A DNA stretch of 64,000 bases from Pseudomonas guariconensis (GTDB taxonomy: Bacteria > Pseudomonadota > Gammaproteobacteria > Pseudomonadales > Pseudomonadaceae): positions 118,768 to 182,767 of the forward strand of contig NZ_JAMYBK010000008.1 in the NCBI RefSeq assembly GCF_024127895.1, written 5' to 3'. The notes beneath the pieces are model-generated. The model had not been told where the DNA came from and made no database searches. It saw only the letters and a list, made by a program, of their open reading frames with translations. A program made the translations under genes and the position numbers. This document shows, one piece after another, positions 56,501-63,883 of the stretch (positions are counted from its first letter, which is position 1; each line of letters opens with the position of its first letter).

Positions 56501-57512
56501 CAGGATGGCTGGTGGTACCGACTGGAAGGCCGGCGACTCTGGCGTCAAGGCTACAGCCTGGACGACGTACAGCGCCTTCGCCTCGGCTGACTTGGCGATC
56601 AGTCAAAGGATCGACACCATCGCCACCGAACTGGGCCCCGCAATCGATGCGAAGATCCAGGAGGAGGCCTACGCTCGCGCCTCCGAAGACGAGGCTCTGG
56701 CGCTCCGGATCACGTCCCTCAGTGCCAACCTCGATGGCGTCAGCGCTGACCTGTCCACCGAAATGATCACGCGAGCCACCGCGGACGAGGCGCTTGCCTC
56801 CCAGATCACGCATTTGAGCGCGGACCTGGACGGTGTGAGCGCTGACCTGGTGACAGAGATCACTGCGCGGGCGACGGCAGATGAGGCGCTGACGACTCAG
56901 ATCACCAACGCCAACTCCAGGATCGACGACAACGAAGCCTCGATCATTACCGAGGCCACCACCCGAGCCACGGCTGATGAAGCCCTGTCAACGTCCATCA
57001 CCCAGCTGAGCAGCCGTACGGGCGACAACGAGGCCTCCATCCAGACGATTGCCCAAACCCAGGCAACGACCGATGGCAAGCTCAACGCGATGTACAGCAT
57101 CAAGCTGGGCGTCGACTCGCAGGGGCGCTACTACAGCGCCGGCATGGGGATTGGCATCGAGAACACGCCGAGCGGCATGCAGTCGCAGGTGCTGTTCCTG
57201 GCTGACCGGTTCGCGGTACTGAACCAGATCAACGGCGTGGCCAAGTCGGTGTTCGCGCTGGAGAACGGGCAGGCGTTCCTGAACAGCGCGATCATCAAGC
57301 AGGCCGACATCATCAACTTGATCGTCACCGGCGAACTCAGGAGCGCGAACTATGTGGCGGGCCAGCAGGGCATTCGGATCAACTTCGTAAATAACACCTT
57401 CGAAGTGAATGGCACGGTGGCAGGGCAGGGGCGTATGACCCTGAACAACCAGCGCATGCGTATCTTCCATGCCAACGGCAATCTGGCGGTCGATCTGGGA
57501 GTGAATGTATGA
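53592..57512 (+). CDS. Tail tip / host specificity protein J
   Basis: A 1306-residue gpJ-type central tail fibre. N-terminal hub domains (residues 1-600) include QSTNIASILLAVGEGEFDGT, VEDRFGLGKRIKSWMVDKWE and MVYWAHGSLFMQADMPRAQD. Fibronectin type III-like repeats span about 620-830. A coiled-coil stalk with repeats of the type TARATADEALTTQIT lies at about 1040-1180. The C-terminal domain (KLGVDSQGRYYSAGMGIGIE) is conserved in Pseudomonas phages. Start MGAAQQLG follows GGAGGAAAGC. Makes the tail tip and contributes to receptor binding. Confidence 0.95.
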   Translation: MGAAQQLGIAGAKGGSSKPKTPVESPDTLQSTNIASILLAVGEGEFDGTPTDRDIYLDNTPIMDASGNLNFPGVKWEWRPGSIDQQYIKGIPAIENETTVNVELRSDTPFTRALSNIQLSRLRLRFTWPRLASQDSSGNTNGYRIEYAVDIATDGGAYAEAHRGAVDGKTTNGYQRSVSVDLPTATSGWMFRVRRITPNQNSGTVADTMTIAGYTEIIDEKLRYPNTALLYIEFDAQQFQNIPEVTVRCKARRWPVPSNYDPITRTYTGVWDGTFKQAWTNNPAFVTYGLCVEDRFGLGKRIKSWMVDKWEMYRIAQYCDQLVPDGLGGQEPRYLCDMNLQGRAEAWMLLRDLSAIYRGMVYWAHGSLFMQADMPRAQDIDYVFTRSNVIDGDFVYGGAERNTHYSRALVSYDNPANNYDTDVIPVTDLALQRRYRDRPIEISAIGCTRASEAQRRGKWALLSNDQDRTVTFRTGMEGRIPLPGYVIPVADELVAGRPNGGRISAAAGRVVTLDRDTPIKAGDRLILNLPNGTAQARTVQSVNGRAVTVTTAYSVQPEPQLQWAIDYEDLAIQLFRVLKTSRTQEGQYEITALEFNPSKFAAIDTGAKLESRPISVIPVTTVAPPASVTLTSEYAISQGIAVSTMTIAWPAVEGAVAYDVEWRKDDGNWIRLQRVGTTSVDVVGIYAGAYLARVRAVSAFDITSIWRNSMLTELKGKEGQPPAPAFLNTSPEIFGIRLTWGFPAGAGDTEYTEIEMASEPTGQNPVALGLQAYPTSTYLHSGMAAAVVRYFRARLVDRSGNIGPWTDWVFGQSNADASEILDYITGKITETELGQELLSEIEKISGSGPGSVNVRITEGDTALQSQIDSLQSQIADIAGTPDWDANQAYLAGSLVKLDGKLYRARQDVPAGTPVTNATYWEYMGDYASLGEMVSALAVRIDGVETSVEEINGELAAMATRIIGVEAQVFPRMAGGTDWKAGDSGVKATAWTTYSAFASADLAISQRIDTIATELGPAIDAKIQEEAYARASEDEALALRITSLSANLDGVSADLSTEMITRATADEALASQITHLSADLDGVSADLVTEITARATADEALTTQITNANSRIDDNEASIITEATTRATADEALSTSITQLSSRTGDNEASIQTIAQTQATTDGKLNAMYSIKLGVDSQGRYYSAGMGIGIENTPSGMQSQVLFLADRFAVLNQINGVAKSVFALENGQAFLNSAIIKQADIINLIVTGELRSANYVAGQQGIRINFVNNTFEVNGTVAGQGRMTLNNQRMRIFHANGNLAVDLGVNV

Positions 57513-57823
57513 GTGCAGGCCTGAAGGTCTATGACTCGAGCGGTCAAATGCTGCTCGACATGACCAGTTCGGTCAGCCAGATGATGGGGTATGTCGACAC
57601 GGGAGCGGCCAACGGCTCGCGCTCGATTCCGCTCCCTCCGGCGGGCAAACAACTGTTCTATGCCATCACCGAGCTGTCGGCGCAGAACAAGTACCTCGGA
57701 AAACGTCCAGGGGTGACGCTGACGATAGGGGCGTCGAGTGCAACGCTCTCCTGGCAATACTCCTACGCCTCGGGCTGGGGCTTCTACTCCCTCAACTGCC
57801 GTATTCACTATGGGTACCACTGA
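57509..57823 (+). CDS. Small tail tip protein (104 aa)
   Basis: MSAGLKVYDSSGQMLLDMTS starts a beta-rich protein overlapping the J stop by 4 bases. Its N-terminus is the same as that of the next gene (MSAG-[LM]-K-[VI]), suggesting a common tail-tip attachment motif. Likely a virion component. Confidence 0.7.
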   Translation: MSAGLKVYDSSGQMLLDMTSSVSQMMGYVDTGAANGSRSIPLPPAGKQLFYAITELSAQNKYLGKRPGVTLTIGASSATLSWQYSYASGWGFYSLNCRIHYGYH

Positions 57824-58701
57824 TGTCTGCAGGAATGAAGATCTTCAAGGAAAACGGTAGCCTGCTGTTTGATACTGAGAAGATCACCTACGGGTTGCTA
57901 AAGAGTGGCTACATGTCTCTTGTTACTACTTGGCCAAGACTCAGCTACAAGTCTGCCAACCTCCCTCCTAATGAGGGAAGTAGTTACGATGAGAGCTCGA
58001 CTCCTGGAGGTATGGATTTAATTCACGGATTCTCCGTGACTGGCGCTATTGCTCCTATTGTGTTTATTAATGGGCCTGGTATTTCGTGTGGTTCTTCTAG
58101 ATCCGGGAATACGACGACGTTTTACTACATCGCTGCCTCTACTGATACGAAGTATTACTACTTTGACACAATGCGGGGCACCCTATCCGGGGCAGGGCTA
58201 AAGTGCTACGGTGAAGATGGAACGCTGACGTTCAATTCTCTACAAGTGCCTTTGGACGTTGATTATTCGTACACCTGCCCATTACCGCCGGCTAAGAATC
58301 CGTTAGGGTACTATGATCGAGTGTTCGCAGGAGGAACGCTTGCCGCGAAAAGGTTTGCCTCTAACACAAACTACCCTGCATACATGACGTGTACGTTGTT
58401 TGTACCAATTGCGTCTGGTGAGTTTGCAGTCAGCACATCCTTCTCTCGTTCGTTCGGGCAGTGGCCATTTGATAACTTTTCCCCCTCGGGTTCATTCCCG
58501 GCAAGAAGTAATCAACAAGCTCATATGGACGGGTGCTACGGCGGCAGTGGTGGGATTTATTGGCTGTCTTGCGATGCCGCCAGAACAACGATGTACTGGG
58601 GAGCGGTATCCGCCTACCAATCTTATTTTGATATCCCAACGGATAAGCTACCTCAAGCGCTAGTTATCAGAACAAATAACCTGCCTTTCCCATTCAACTA
58701 A
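57823..58701 (+). CDS. Tail tip/fibre-associated protein (292 aa)
   Basis: MSAGMKIFKENGSLLFDTEK shares its N-terminal motif with the previous protein; the rest is Gly, Ser, Tyr and Asn-rich and beta-rich (CGSSRSGNTTTFYYIAASTD, DGCYGGSGGIYWLSCDAART). The gene is clearly richer in A+T than J, a sign of transfer. A receptor-binding or decoration role is likely by position. Confidence 0.65.
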   Translation: MSAGMKIFKENGSLLFDTEKITYGLLKSGYMSLVTTWPRLSYKSANLPPNEGSSYDESSTPGGMDLIHGFSVTGAIAPIVFINGPGISCGSSRSGNTTTFYYIAASTDTKYYYFDTMRGTLSGAGLKCYGEDGTLTFNSLQVPLDVDYSYTCPLPPAKNPLGYYDRVFAGGTLAAKRFASNTNYPAYMTCTLFVPIASGEFAVSTSFSRSFGQWPFDNFSPSGSFPARSNQQAHMDGCYGGSGGIYWLSCDAARTTMYWGAVSAYQSYFDIPTDKLPQALVIRTNNLPFPFN

Positions 58702-58715
58702 GTACAGGTCTTTAC

Positions 58716-60521
58716 ATGGCACAACAATTGATCGCACTAGGCACGCCGCCTAGTGGCATCGATGGCGATGACGCGCGGACGGCATTCCAGAAGACGAACG
58801 CGAACTTCACCGAACTGTACGAGCGAATCGGCGGCACGGGCGGTGTTGGTGTCACGATTGCTGACGCAAACTCGCCGACGGCCAGCGGATTCTACCTGCT
58901 GTCGACTGCGGCCTCTGGTGGCGTCAACGGCCCGCCTCAGATTCCATCGATCGCTTGGTCGATCATCCATATCTCGGGTTCGTCCAACGGCAATGCGTCG
59001 GGGCAGATTGCATTCCCCCTGACCTCCGTTGCCGCGAACAAGCACCGGATGTTCCATCGGCAGCAGTTCGGCGGTACCTGGTCCGACTGGAAAGAAGTGT
59101 TGGACGTCGAAGCCGCGAACGCGGTGATTACCTCGGTAGTTGCTGCATTCGGCCTAGGGGTATCGCAGCAGCCCAACTGGCCCAACACGTCGATCAACGA
59201 TTGCTCCAACGTCGGCGCGGGCGTCTACCGGACGCTGGGAGGGAATACCGGCATGCCCGCCGGCTGGAACACTTCGAACACTATCGAACTGCAGATCCGG
59301 CAGAGCGACTCTTCGCAGTTCCAGGCCACCCAGGTTCTTCACAACCCCGGTACCAACAGGACAGCGTTCCGCCATTGCACCGGGGCTTCGACGACCCCCG
59401 CGAATCCGACGTGGGGTGACTGGGTTATCGTGTCCTCGGAAGCGTACGTGACTAGTACGCTGGCATCTGTCCTGGCCGGCATGGGGCTTGGGGTGACATC
59501 GGCAACCGTTGTACCGATGGCAACAGTAGAGGCTAACAGGATCGCCGGCTTTATGGCGATCTCGTCAGATGACGCCACGGCGTCAGGTCTCCCTATCGCT
59601 GTAAACTATGTTATCCAGCACATACCGGGCGGCTCGGCAGTATCCGGCCACAAACAGATTGCCTACCCATTGACATCCGTGCAGGCTAACTACCGTAGGT
59701 CGTGGGCTCGAGCAATGTGGGGTTCAGTCTGGGGCCCGTGGGAAGAGCGCGCCAACGAAAGCATGATTGATTCTAAGCTTGCCGGAAACGGCCTTGCGAC
59801 GGAATCGGCAAGTGTTGTCAGCGACCTAAACACAGCAACTTACGGAGGCATTTACAGATTCAACAATACCGCAGTCAACTCCCCTATTGTGGCATCCGGA
59901 ACTTTGATTGTCGGCGGGTACTCGTCTGGTTACACGACCCAGATGGTTATCACGTTACAGGGCACTGACGCCAGTCTGTACAATCGCGTGTTCACGCGAA
60001 CAAGAAACTCTAGTACCTGGGGGCCGTGGAAAGAGTCGACGACTGAAGACCTGTTCGGTGCTACCGGGCTTGCACTCCGGGCGGCCGCTTCACCTCAAGT
60101 CGCCCGTGCTGCTCTGGGCCTTAAGTCTGCCGCCTTGGCCGACATCGTTGGCACGGTATCGCAATCTGGCGGCGTACCGACTGGTGCGATCATTGAGCGT
60201 GGTAGCAATACCAACGGGGAATATGTCCGTTATGCGGACGGGACACAGATTTGCGTTACCTATGGGCGAGCAGTGGGCTTCGCCAACTCCTCCAATCTCA
60301 ACTACAACTGGACGTACCCCGTCGGATTCGCCGTTATCCCTGTGGTTTCGGTGAACTTGGTTTCCTCTACGTTACCAACGCAAAAAGCCGTCACCGCAGT
60401 TGCAGCCTATAGCCGCAACCTAACCAGCGCTTCCTGCTCTGCGCTCTCGCTGGCTCAGTTTGTGGCGGCCGACGCGAGCGGTGTGCTTTTGGATATTGTT
60501 GCAATCGGGAGGTGGTTCTAA
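58716..60521 (+). CDS. Tail fibre protein with pyocin-knob-like repeats
   Basis: A 601-residue fibre. The N-terminal attachment motif is ALGTPPSGIDGDDARTAFQK then TNANFTELYERIGG. Four or more repeats of the knob type follow, each with a signature such as GGTWSDWKEVLD, MWGSVWGPWEER and SSTWGPWKESTT. A C-terminal tip starts near ERGSNTNGEYVRYADGTQIC, resembling a receptor-binding head domain (NYNWTYPVGFAVIPVV). It determines adsorption together with J. No DGR variable repeat was found in it. Confidence 0.88.
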   Translation: MAQQLIALGTPPSGIDGDDARTAFQKTNANFTELYERIGGTGGVGVTIADANSPTASGFYLLSTAASGGVNGPPQIPSIAWSIIHISGSSNGNASGQIAFPLTSVAANKHRMFHRQQFGGTWSDWKEVLDVEAANAVITSVVAAFGLGVSQQPNWPNTSINDCSNVGAGVYRTLGGNTGMPAGWNTSNTIELQIRQSDSSQFQATQVLHNPGTNRTAFRHCTGASTTPANPTWGDWVIVSSEAYVTSTLASVLAGMGLGVTSATVVPMATVEANRIAGFMAISSDDATASGLPIAVNYVIQHIPGGSAVSGHKQIAYPLTSVQANYRRSWARAMWGSVWGPWEERANESMIDSKLAGNGLATESASVVSDLNTATYGGIYRFNNTAVNSPIVASGTLIVGGYSSGYTTQMVITLQGTDASLYNRVFTRTRNSSTWGPWKESTTEDLFGATGLALRAAASPQVARAALGLKSAALADIVGTVSQSGGVPTGAIIERGSNTNGEYVRYADGTQICVTYGRAVGFANSSNLNYNWTYPVGFAVIPVVSVNLVSSTLPTQKAVTAVAAYSRNLTSASCSALSLAQFVAADASGVLLDIVAIGRWF

Positions 60522-60967
60522 TGCGCATCAATCTTTCCCCAGTTCGCCTGGATGAAGAGCTCGTCGTCGACCGTGAGGGCGATGTGCTTTACCTGAACGG
60601 CCAGGAGTTCGACTTCAGCCCGCTGCCGGACGGGGCAACCCTCCCTCGGGAGGCAATCGACTCAACCTGGTTCGCGGGCCCGGTGGAACGCATCGATGGT
60701 GAACTGCACCTGACCCTGGTCCTTCCGCATGGGGCCAACGCGCCGCAGGAGACCAGGTTCCCCGAACCGCTCACGGTGCAGGACGACGGCCCCCTGGGGT
60801 TGCCGGTCCATGACGCTGCTCCCATTCCAGCCCCTGAGATTCCGGTGCCTGTGATCCCCGGGCAGGGGCTGGGGCCCGAGGCCCCCGTTGACGATGGTTC
60901 GATGGAAGACCCGATGAACGACGATCTACAGCAAGACGGCGAGGCGAACGCAGATGAGCAATATTGA
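60521..60967 (+). CDS. Tail fibre-associated protein (148 aa)
   Basis: MRINLSPVRLDEELVVDREG, VLYLNGQEFDFSPLPDGATL and an acidic Pro-rich C-terminus (PAPEIPVPVIPGQGLGPEAP). This two-part layout is common in genes directly after Pseudomonas phage fibres. Overlaps the fibre stop by one base (TAATG). Probably a fibre assembly factor or attached protein. Confidence 0.6.
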   Translation: MRINLSPVRLDEELVVDREGDVLYLNGQEFDFSPLPDGATLPREAIDSTWFAGPVERIDGELHLTLVLPHGANAPQETRFPEPLTVQDDGPLGLPVHDAAPIPAPEIPVPVIPGQGLGPEAPVDDGSMEDPMNDDLQQDGEANADEQY

Positions 60968-61232
60968 TTGGTCGAAGATGGTCACGGCAGAAATGAAGGC
61001 CGCGCAGGCGGCAGCCAGTCTGCTGGCGGATGTGCAGGCGGAGATCGCCAGGCTGCGCAAGGCCGCTGACGAAGCCATCGCCCCGCTCCAGGATGCCGCC
61101 GACCTCGATGAAGCCACTGAGGTCGAGGCCGACTCGCTGAAAGCCTGGAAGCGTTACCGAGTCGCCCTGAACCGCCTGCCTGACCAGCCAGGCTACCCCG
61201 TAGAGATCGACTGGCCCGCGCTGCCGGCCTGA
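60954..61232 (+). CDS. Tail fibre assembly protein (putative, 92 aa)
   Basis: A small helical protein (IDWSKMVTAEMKAAQAAASL) whose C-terminal AWKRYRVALNRLPDQPGYPV and EIDWPALP match the end of phage fibre assembly chaperones (lambda Tfa-like). It overlaps the previous gene by 14 bases and is followed by a terminator. Confidence 0.75.
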   Translation: MSNIDWSKMVTAEMKAAQAAASLLADVQAEIARLRKAADEAIAPLQDAADLDEATEVEADSLKAWKRYRVALNRLPDQPGYPVEIDWPALPA

Positions 61233-61250
61233 TCCGCCCCGAACCCACCG

Positions 61251-61273
61251 ACCGCCGCCTGGCGGTTTTTTTT
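61251..61273 (+). terminator. Terminator before the lysis genes
   Basis: ACCGCC-GCCT-GGCGGT followed by eight T. The endolysin ribosome site (CTGGAGAAAACC) is directly downstream. Confidence 0.8.
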
Positions 61274-61289
61274 CGCCTGGAGAAAACCC

Positions 61290-61721
61290 ATGCGTACATC
61301 GCAACGCGGCTTGAGCCTCATCAAGTCGTTCGAAGGCTTGCGCCTGCAGGCCTACCAAGACTCTGTCGGTGTCTGGACCATCGGTTACGGGACCACCCGA
61401 GGGGTTAGGCCTGGTATGTCGATCAGCAAGGAGCAGGCCGAGCGCATGCTGTTGGACGACGTGCAGCGCTTCGAGCTAGAGGTGCAGCGCCTGGTGAGCG
61501 TGCCTCTCAGCCAGAGCCAGTGGGATGCTCTGGTGAGCTTCACCTACAACCTGGGTGCGGCGAACCTTGAATCGTCGACGCTGCGCCGACTCCTCAATGC
61601 TGGCGACTACGCTGGTGCTGCAGAGCAGTTCCCACGCTGGAACAAGGCTGGTGGCAAGGTTCTTCCGGGCCTGGTCCGCCGACGCGCCGCCGAGCGCGAG
61701 CTGTTCCTGGAGGTGGCATGA
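61290..61721 (+). CDS. Endolysin (T4-type lysozyme, GH24)
   Basis: A 143-residue muramidase with the Glu15 (IKSFEGLR), Asp24 (AYQDSVG), Thr30 (VWTIGYGT) catalytic triad at T4 lysozyme spacing. Cleaves peptidoglycan glycan strands. There is no signal-anchor, so it needs a holin. Coupled to the Rz gene by a 4-base overlap. Confidence 0.93.
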   Translation: MRTSQRGLSLIKSFEGLRLQAYQDSVGVWTIGYGTTRGVRPGMSISKEQAERMLLDDVQRFELEVQRLVSVPLSQSQWDALVSFTYNLGAANLESSTLRRLLNAGDYAGAAEQFPRWNKAGGKVLPGLVRRRAAERELFLEVA

Positions 61722-62215
61722 GCGCCTGGTTGCTGCGTGTTGGCGTCCTGCTGCTGGTGGTCGCCTCCTACTGGGGGGTGTACCAGCATGGGCGGGCAGT
61801 GGAGCGTGCCGAGGCCGCGACTGCATCGGCACAGCGCGACAGCGGTGATCGCCTGGCCGAGGTGCTTGGCGAACGTAGCGCCCGGGAAGAAGAACAACGA
61901 CGCGCCGAGGCGCAGGAGGAGGGGAGAGCCCATGCAAGACAGGAAAGCCAGGTGGCTGATGCTGGTGGTGCTGGCGCCGATGCTGCTGGCCAGCGGATGC
62001 GCGATGACGCAGCCAAGATTGCCGCCACCGTCGGTTGCCCCGCCACGGATACCGGCGCTATCGCCCGAGGCCAAGCAGCCACCCGCGCCGCCATGGTGCT
62101 CTCCGACCTGCTCGCACGGGCTGATGAACGAGCGGGAGAGCTGGCGAAGGCGTATGACAGAGCTCGAATAGCCGGCCTGGCCTGCGAGGCGGCCTATAAT
62201 GCGTTGACCAAGTGA
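61718..62215 (+). CDS. Inner-membrane spanin Rz
   Basis: A 165-residue i-spanin: one N-terminal TM helix (LLRVGVLLLVVASYWGVYQH) then a long periplasmic coiled coil (EVLGERSAREEEQRRAEAQE). The C-terminal cysteines (VGCPA, GLACEA) could covalently link a partner. Contains the o-spanin gene in another frame. Fuses inner and outer membranes in the last lysis step. Confidence 0.88.
   Translation: MSAWLLRVGVLLLVVASYWGVYQHGRAVERAEAATASAQRDSGDRLAEVLGERSAREEEQRRAEAQEEGRAHARQESQVADAGGAGADAAGQRMRDDAAKIAATVGCPATDTGAIARGQAATRAAMVLSDLLARADERAGELAKAYDRARIAGLACEAAYNALTK
61932..62171 (+). CDS. Outer-membrane spanin Rz1, nested within Rz
   Basis: A 79-residue lipoprotein in a different frame within Rz: MQDRKARWLMLVVLAPMLLA then SGC (lipobox, Cys23). 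A proline-rich mature part follows (TQPRLPPPSVAPPRIPALSP), typical of Rz1. GGAGAGCC precedes the ATG. Both genes stay open over the whole 240-bp overlap, the classic embedded spanin layout. Confidence 0.9.
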   Translation: MQDRKARWLMLVVLAPMLLASGCAMTQPRLPPPSVAPPRIPALSPEAKQPPAPPWCSPTCSHGLMNERESWRRRMTELE

Positions 62216-62228
62216 CAGGAGCCAGGCG

Positions 62229-62438
62229 GTGAAGCGCACCCTAGAAGGAATGATCCTCGCCGGCGAGCCGTTGATACAGCAGGCGGTCGATGCTCTGCGG
62301 CAGTATCACCAGGCCGAAGATGCTGGCGCGGCGCCGGAGGAGATCGAGCGCCTACGCTTGCTGGCCGAGTCGCTTTTCCAGGCCGTGACTGACTACCAGT
62401 TGCGTGCCCTGGGCGGGCCTTCTGAAACGCTTCATTGA
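62229..62438 (+). CDS. Last phage gene, hypothetical (69 aa)
   Basis: Starts with GTG after ACAGGAGCC: MKRTLEGMILAGEPLIQQAV, then PEEIERLRLLAESLFQAVTD. A helical acidic protein that commonly follows spanins in Pseudomonas phages; function unknown. Confidence 0.65.
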   Translation: MKRTLEGMILAGEPLIQQAVDALRQYHQAEDAGAAPEEIERLRLLAESLFQAVTDYQLRALGGPSETLH

Positions 62439-62478
62439 GTGGGGATTAGGGTCGGCAGAACGCCGTAGGAGGGGGTGA

Positions 62479-62562
62479 AAATCGGTTCCAAAACTGAAAC
62501 GGCGACCCTTGCAGTATGCGGCCTGTAGCCGTGCCGTTTCGCCTATGTTTTGGAATCGATTT
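62479..62562. other. Large imperfect palindrome next to attR
   Basis: AAATCGGTTCCAAAAC (62479-62494) matches the reverse complement of GTTTTGGAATCGATTT (62547-62562) at 15 of 16 positions; GAAACGGC/GCCGTTTC (62496-62503, 62533-62540) extends it. It could be a terminator-like RNA structure or integrase/excisionase arm sites of the right attachment region. Confidence 0.55.
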
Positions 62563-62596
62563 CTGCGCGTAAGCCGCATCGTATGGAGTTTTATCT

Positions 62597-62658
62597 AACG
62601 GTCTTGAAAACCGTCGATGGGCAACTATCCTAGAGTTCGAATCTCTACGCTTCCGCCA
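62597..62658. other. attR core (62 bp tRNA-Ser 3' fragment)
   Basis: Identical to 3871-3932. It carries only the anticodon-to-CCA part of the tRNA and lacks the 5' half, so it is the displaced original 3' end. Confidence 0.95.
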
Positions 62659-62669
62659 TATTTCTCATC

Positions 62670-62696
62670 AAAGCCCCTGAAAATGGGGCTTTTTTG
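62670..62696 (+). terminator. Original host terminator of tRNA-Ser
   Basis: AAAGCCCC / GGGGCTTT stem with loop TGAAAAT and TTTT run, 12 bases past attR. Displaced from the tRNA by the prophage; 62697-62902 beyond it has no recognisable gene. Confidence 0.8.
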
Positions 62697-62902
62697 TGGG
62701 TGATGGTTTTTCTACCCAGCGGCAGCTTTTGGTTGAAAGCGGACGCTCGCGGACAGCCAGAAGCTTCTCAGTCTCAACCTCGAGCTTGCTTCCTCTAGGC
62801 TTCATGGCTTATGCCGCTGAACCAGCGGGAGGCGCATAATAGACGTGCTCTTTGCAGCGAGAGCCACAGCCTCGCAGTGCTGTCTCCAAGCAAGCTGTGC
62901 AG

Positions 62903-63346
62903 TCACTCTGCATTGCTTTCGTATCGCACCCATCCTGCAACCCCGGAGCCCCTGCCTACACGGTCTTTAGGATGAGTCCGACCCTCATTGACAGGCACCT
63001 CTGGGAAATCAAATGGGCTCATTCCCTCAATACAGGCCACATTAACGCCGTACTGATCGGGCGCAGAACGGCGCCGGTGGAAGGTGTAGATGCCACACTT
63101 AGAGCAGAAGTAGTGCTTCGCTTCGCGTGTGTTGAACTGATAAAGAGTGAGCGCCTCTTCCCCTTGGGTAATAGTGATGTCGCCCAGGTTAGCTGATACC
63201 GCCACGGCACCACGCATACGGCAGAGGGAGCAGTTACATCTACGTGCTGTACGCGTGCCATCGGTCAAGCGCAATGAGAACTGTACCGCCCCGCAATGGC
63301 AGGCTGCCCGGTAAACAGGACGATCATCGTCTATTTCATCAGCCAT
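62903..63346 (-). CDS. GFA (CENP-V) family zinc protein
   Basis: A 147-residue protein with the GFA zinc ligands: ACHCGAVQFSL, RRCNCSLCRMRGAVAVS and YFCSKCGIYTFH. The family includes glutathione-dependent formaldehyde-activating enzyme, but most members have unknown substrates. GAGGAACG precedes its ATG at 63346. Host gene, first beyond the prophage. Confidence 0.88.
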   Translation of the reverse strand: MADEIDDDRPVYRAACHCGAVQFSLRLTDGTRTARRCNCSLCRMRGAVAVSANLGDITITQGEEALTLYQFNTREAKHYFCSKCGIYTFHRRRSAPDQYGVNVACIEGMSPFDFPEVPVNEGRTHPKDRVGRGSGVAGWVRYESNAE

Positions 63347-63883
63347 AACGTTCCTCTACTTGAGTTTGAGAAGTCAAAGTAGGTGTTCACGGGTCAGGGT
63401 CCAGTGTTACCTCTGGGATTTTGAAAATGCCAATAACCAGAGAGACATCTTATAAGGGCATTACTCACGTCGACCAGCAGAAACCCTTGGCATTCGGCAG
63501 TAAGTGACGTTTCGGGTTGTTCGTGATAAGTCCCCTTTGAGGCCATCACGCCATCAGCAAGGGGGCATATGGCCAAGCTGAGCGGGTCCGAAAAGGTGAT
63601 CCGGGCAATTGCACGGGAGACAGCGTGGGCCGAGGCTGGCTCGTTCGCAGGCGTGGTCAATGGGGGCAGGGAGACAAGTCGATTCGGTCCTTGTCCACCC
63701 TGATGGCCGTCAGTTTCGTCAGCACCGCGCTCATCGCACTGCATATCTGTGCCGTGGACGCTGCCAATGGCAAGCGCTCAGCAGCACGAAGAATCACATG
63801 GTGGTGATGTCCGACGCAGATCTCGACAAAACGGCCGCGCACTGATGAGCGTTGCGGGCTCGCGATGCATGGCGATCACCATT
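63347..63883. other. Host intergenic stretch, no firm gene
   Basis: About 540 bp between the GFA gene and the IS end. The best frame is 63569-63703 on the plus strand (44 codons, MAKLSGSEKVIRAIARETAW) with an AAGGGGG site, but it is too short to call with confidence. No RNA gene or repeat seen. Confidence 0.4.

Larger units (their letters stand above)
3871..62658. mobile_element. Lambda-like prophage, about 58.7 kb, integrated in tRNA-Ser(UGA)
   Basis: Bounded by perfect 62-bp repeats (3871-3932 and 62597-62658). The integrase is next to the left end. The order is integrase/early left, immunity, early right, tRNAs, lysis-associated, packaging, head, tail, fibre, lysis. All expected modules are present and open, so it appears intact. 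Tail genes M, L, K, I and J point to a siphovirus. Confidence 0.96.

Noticed and set aside
58716..60521. Possible third DGR variable repeat in the tail fibre
   Set aside because: I searched for the GC-rich initiation end and the GWL segment of the TR across the fibre, J and neighbouring genes and found no match.
62597..62658. A second tRNA-Ser gene at the right end
   Set aside because: Only the anticodon-to-CCA part is present and the 5' acceptor strand is missing, so it is attR and not a functional tRNA.
63394..63744. A 116-codon minus-strand frame in the right flank
   Set aside because: No ribosome site, no recognisable pattern and atypical composition; left as intergenic.
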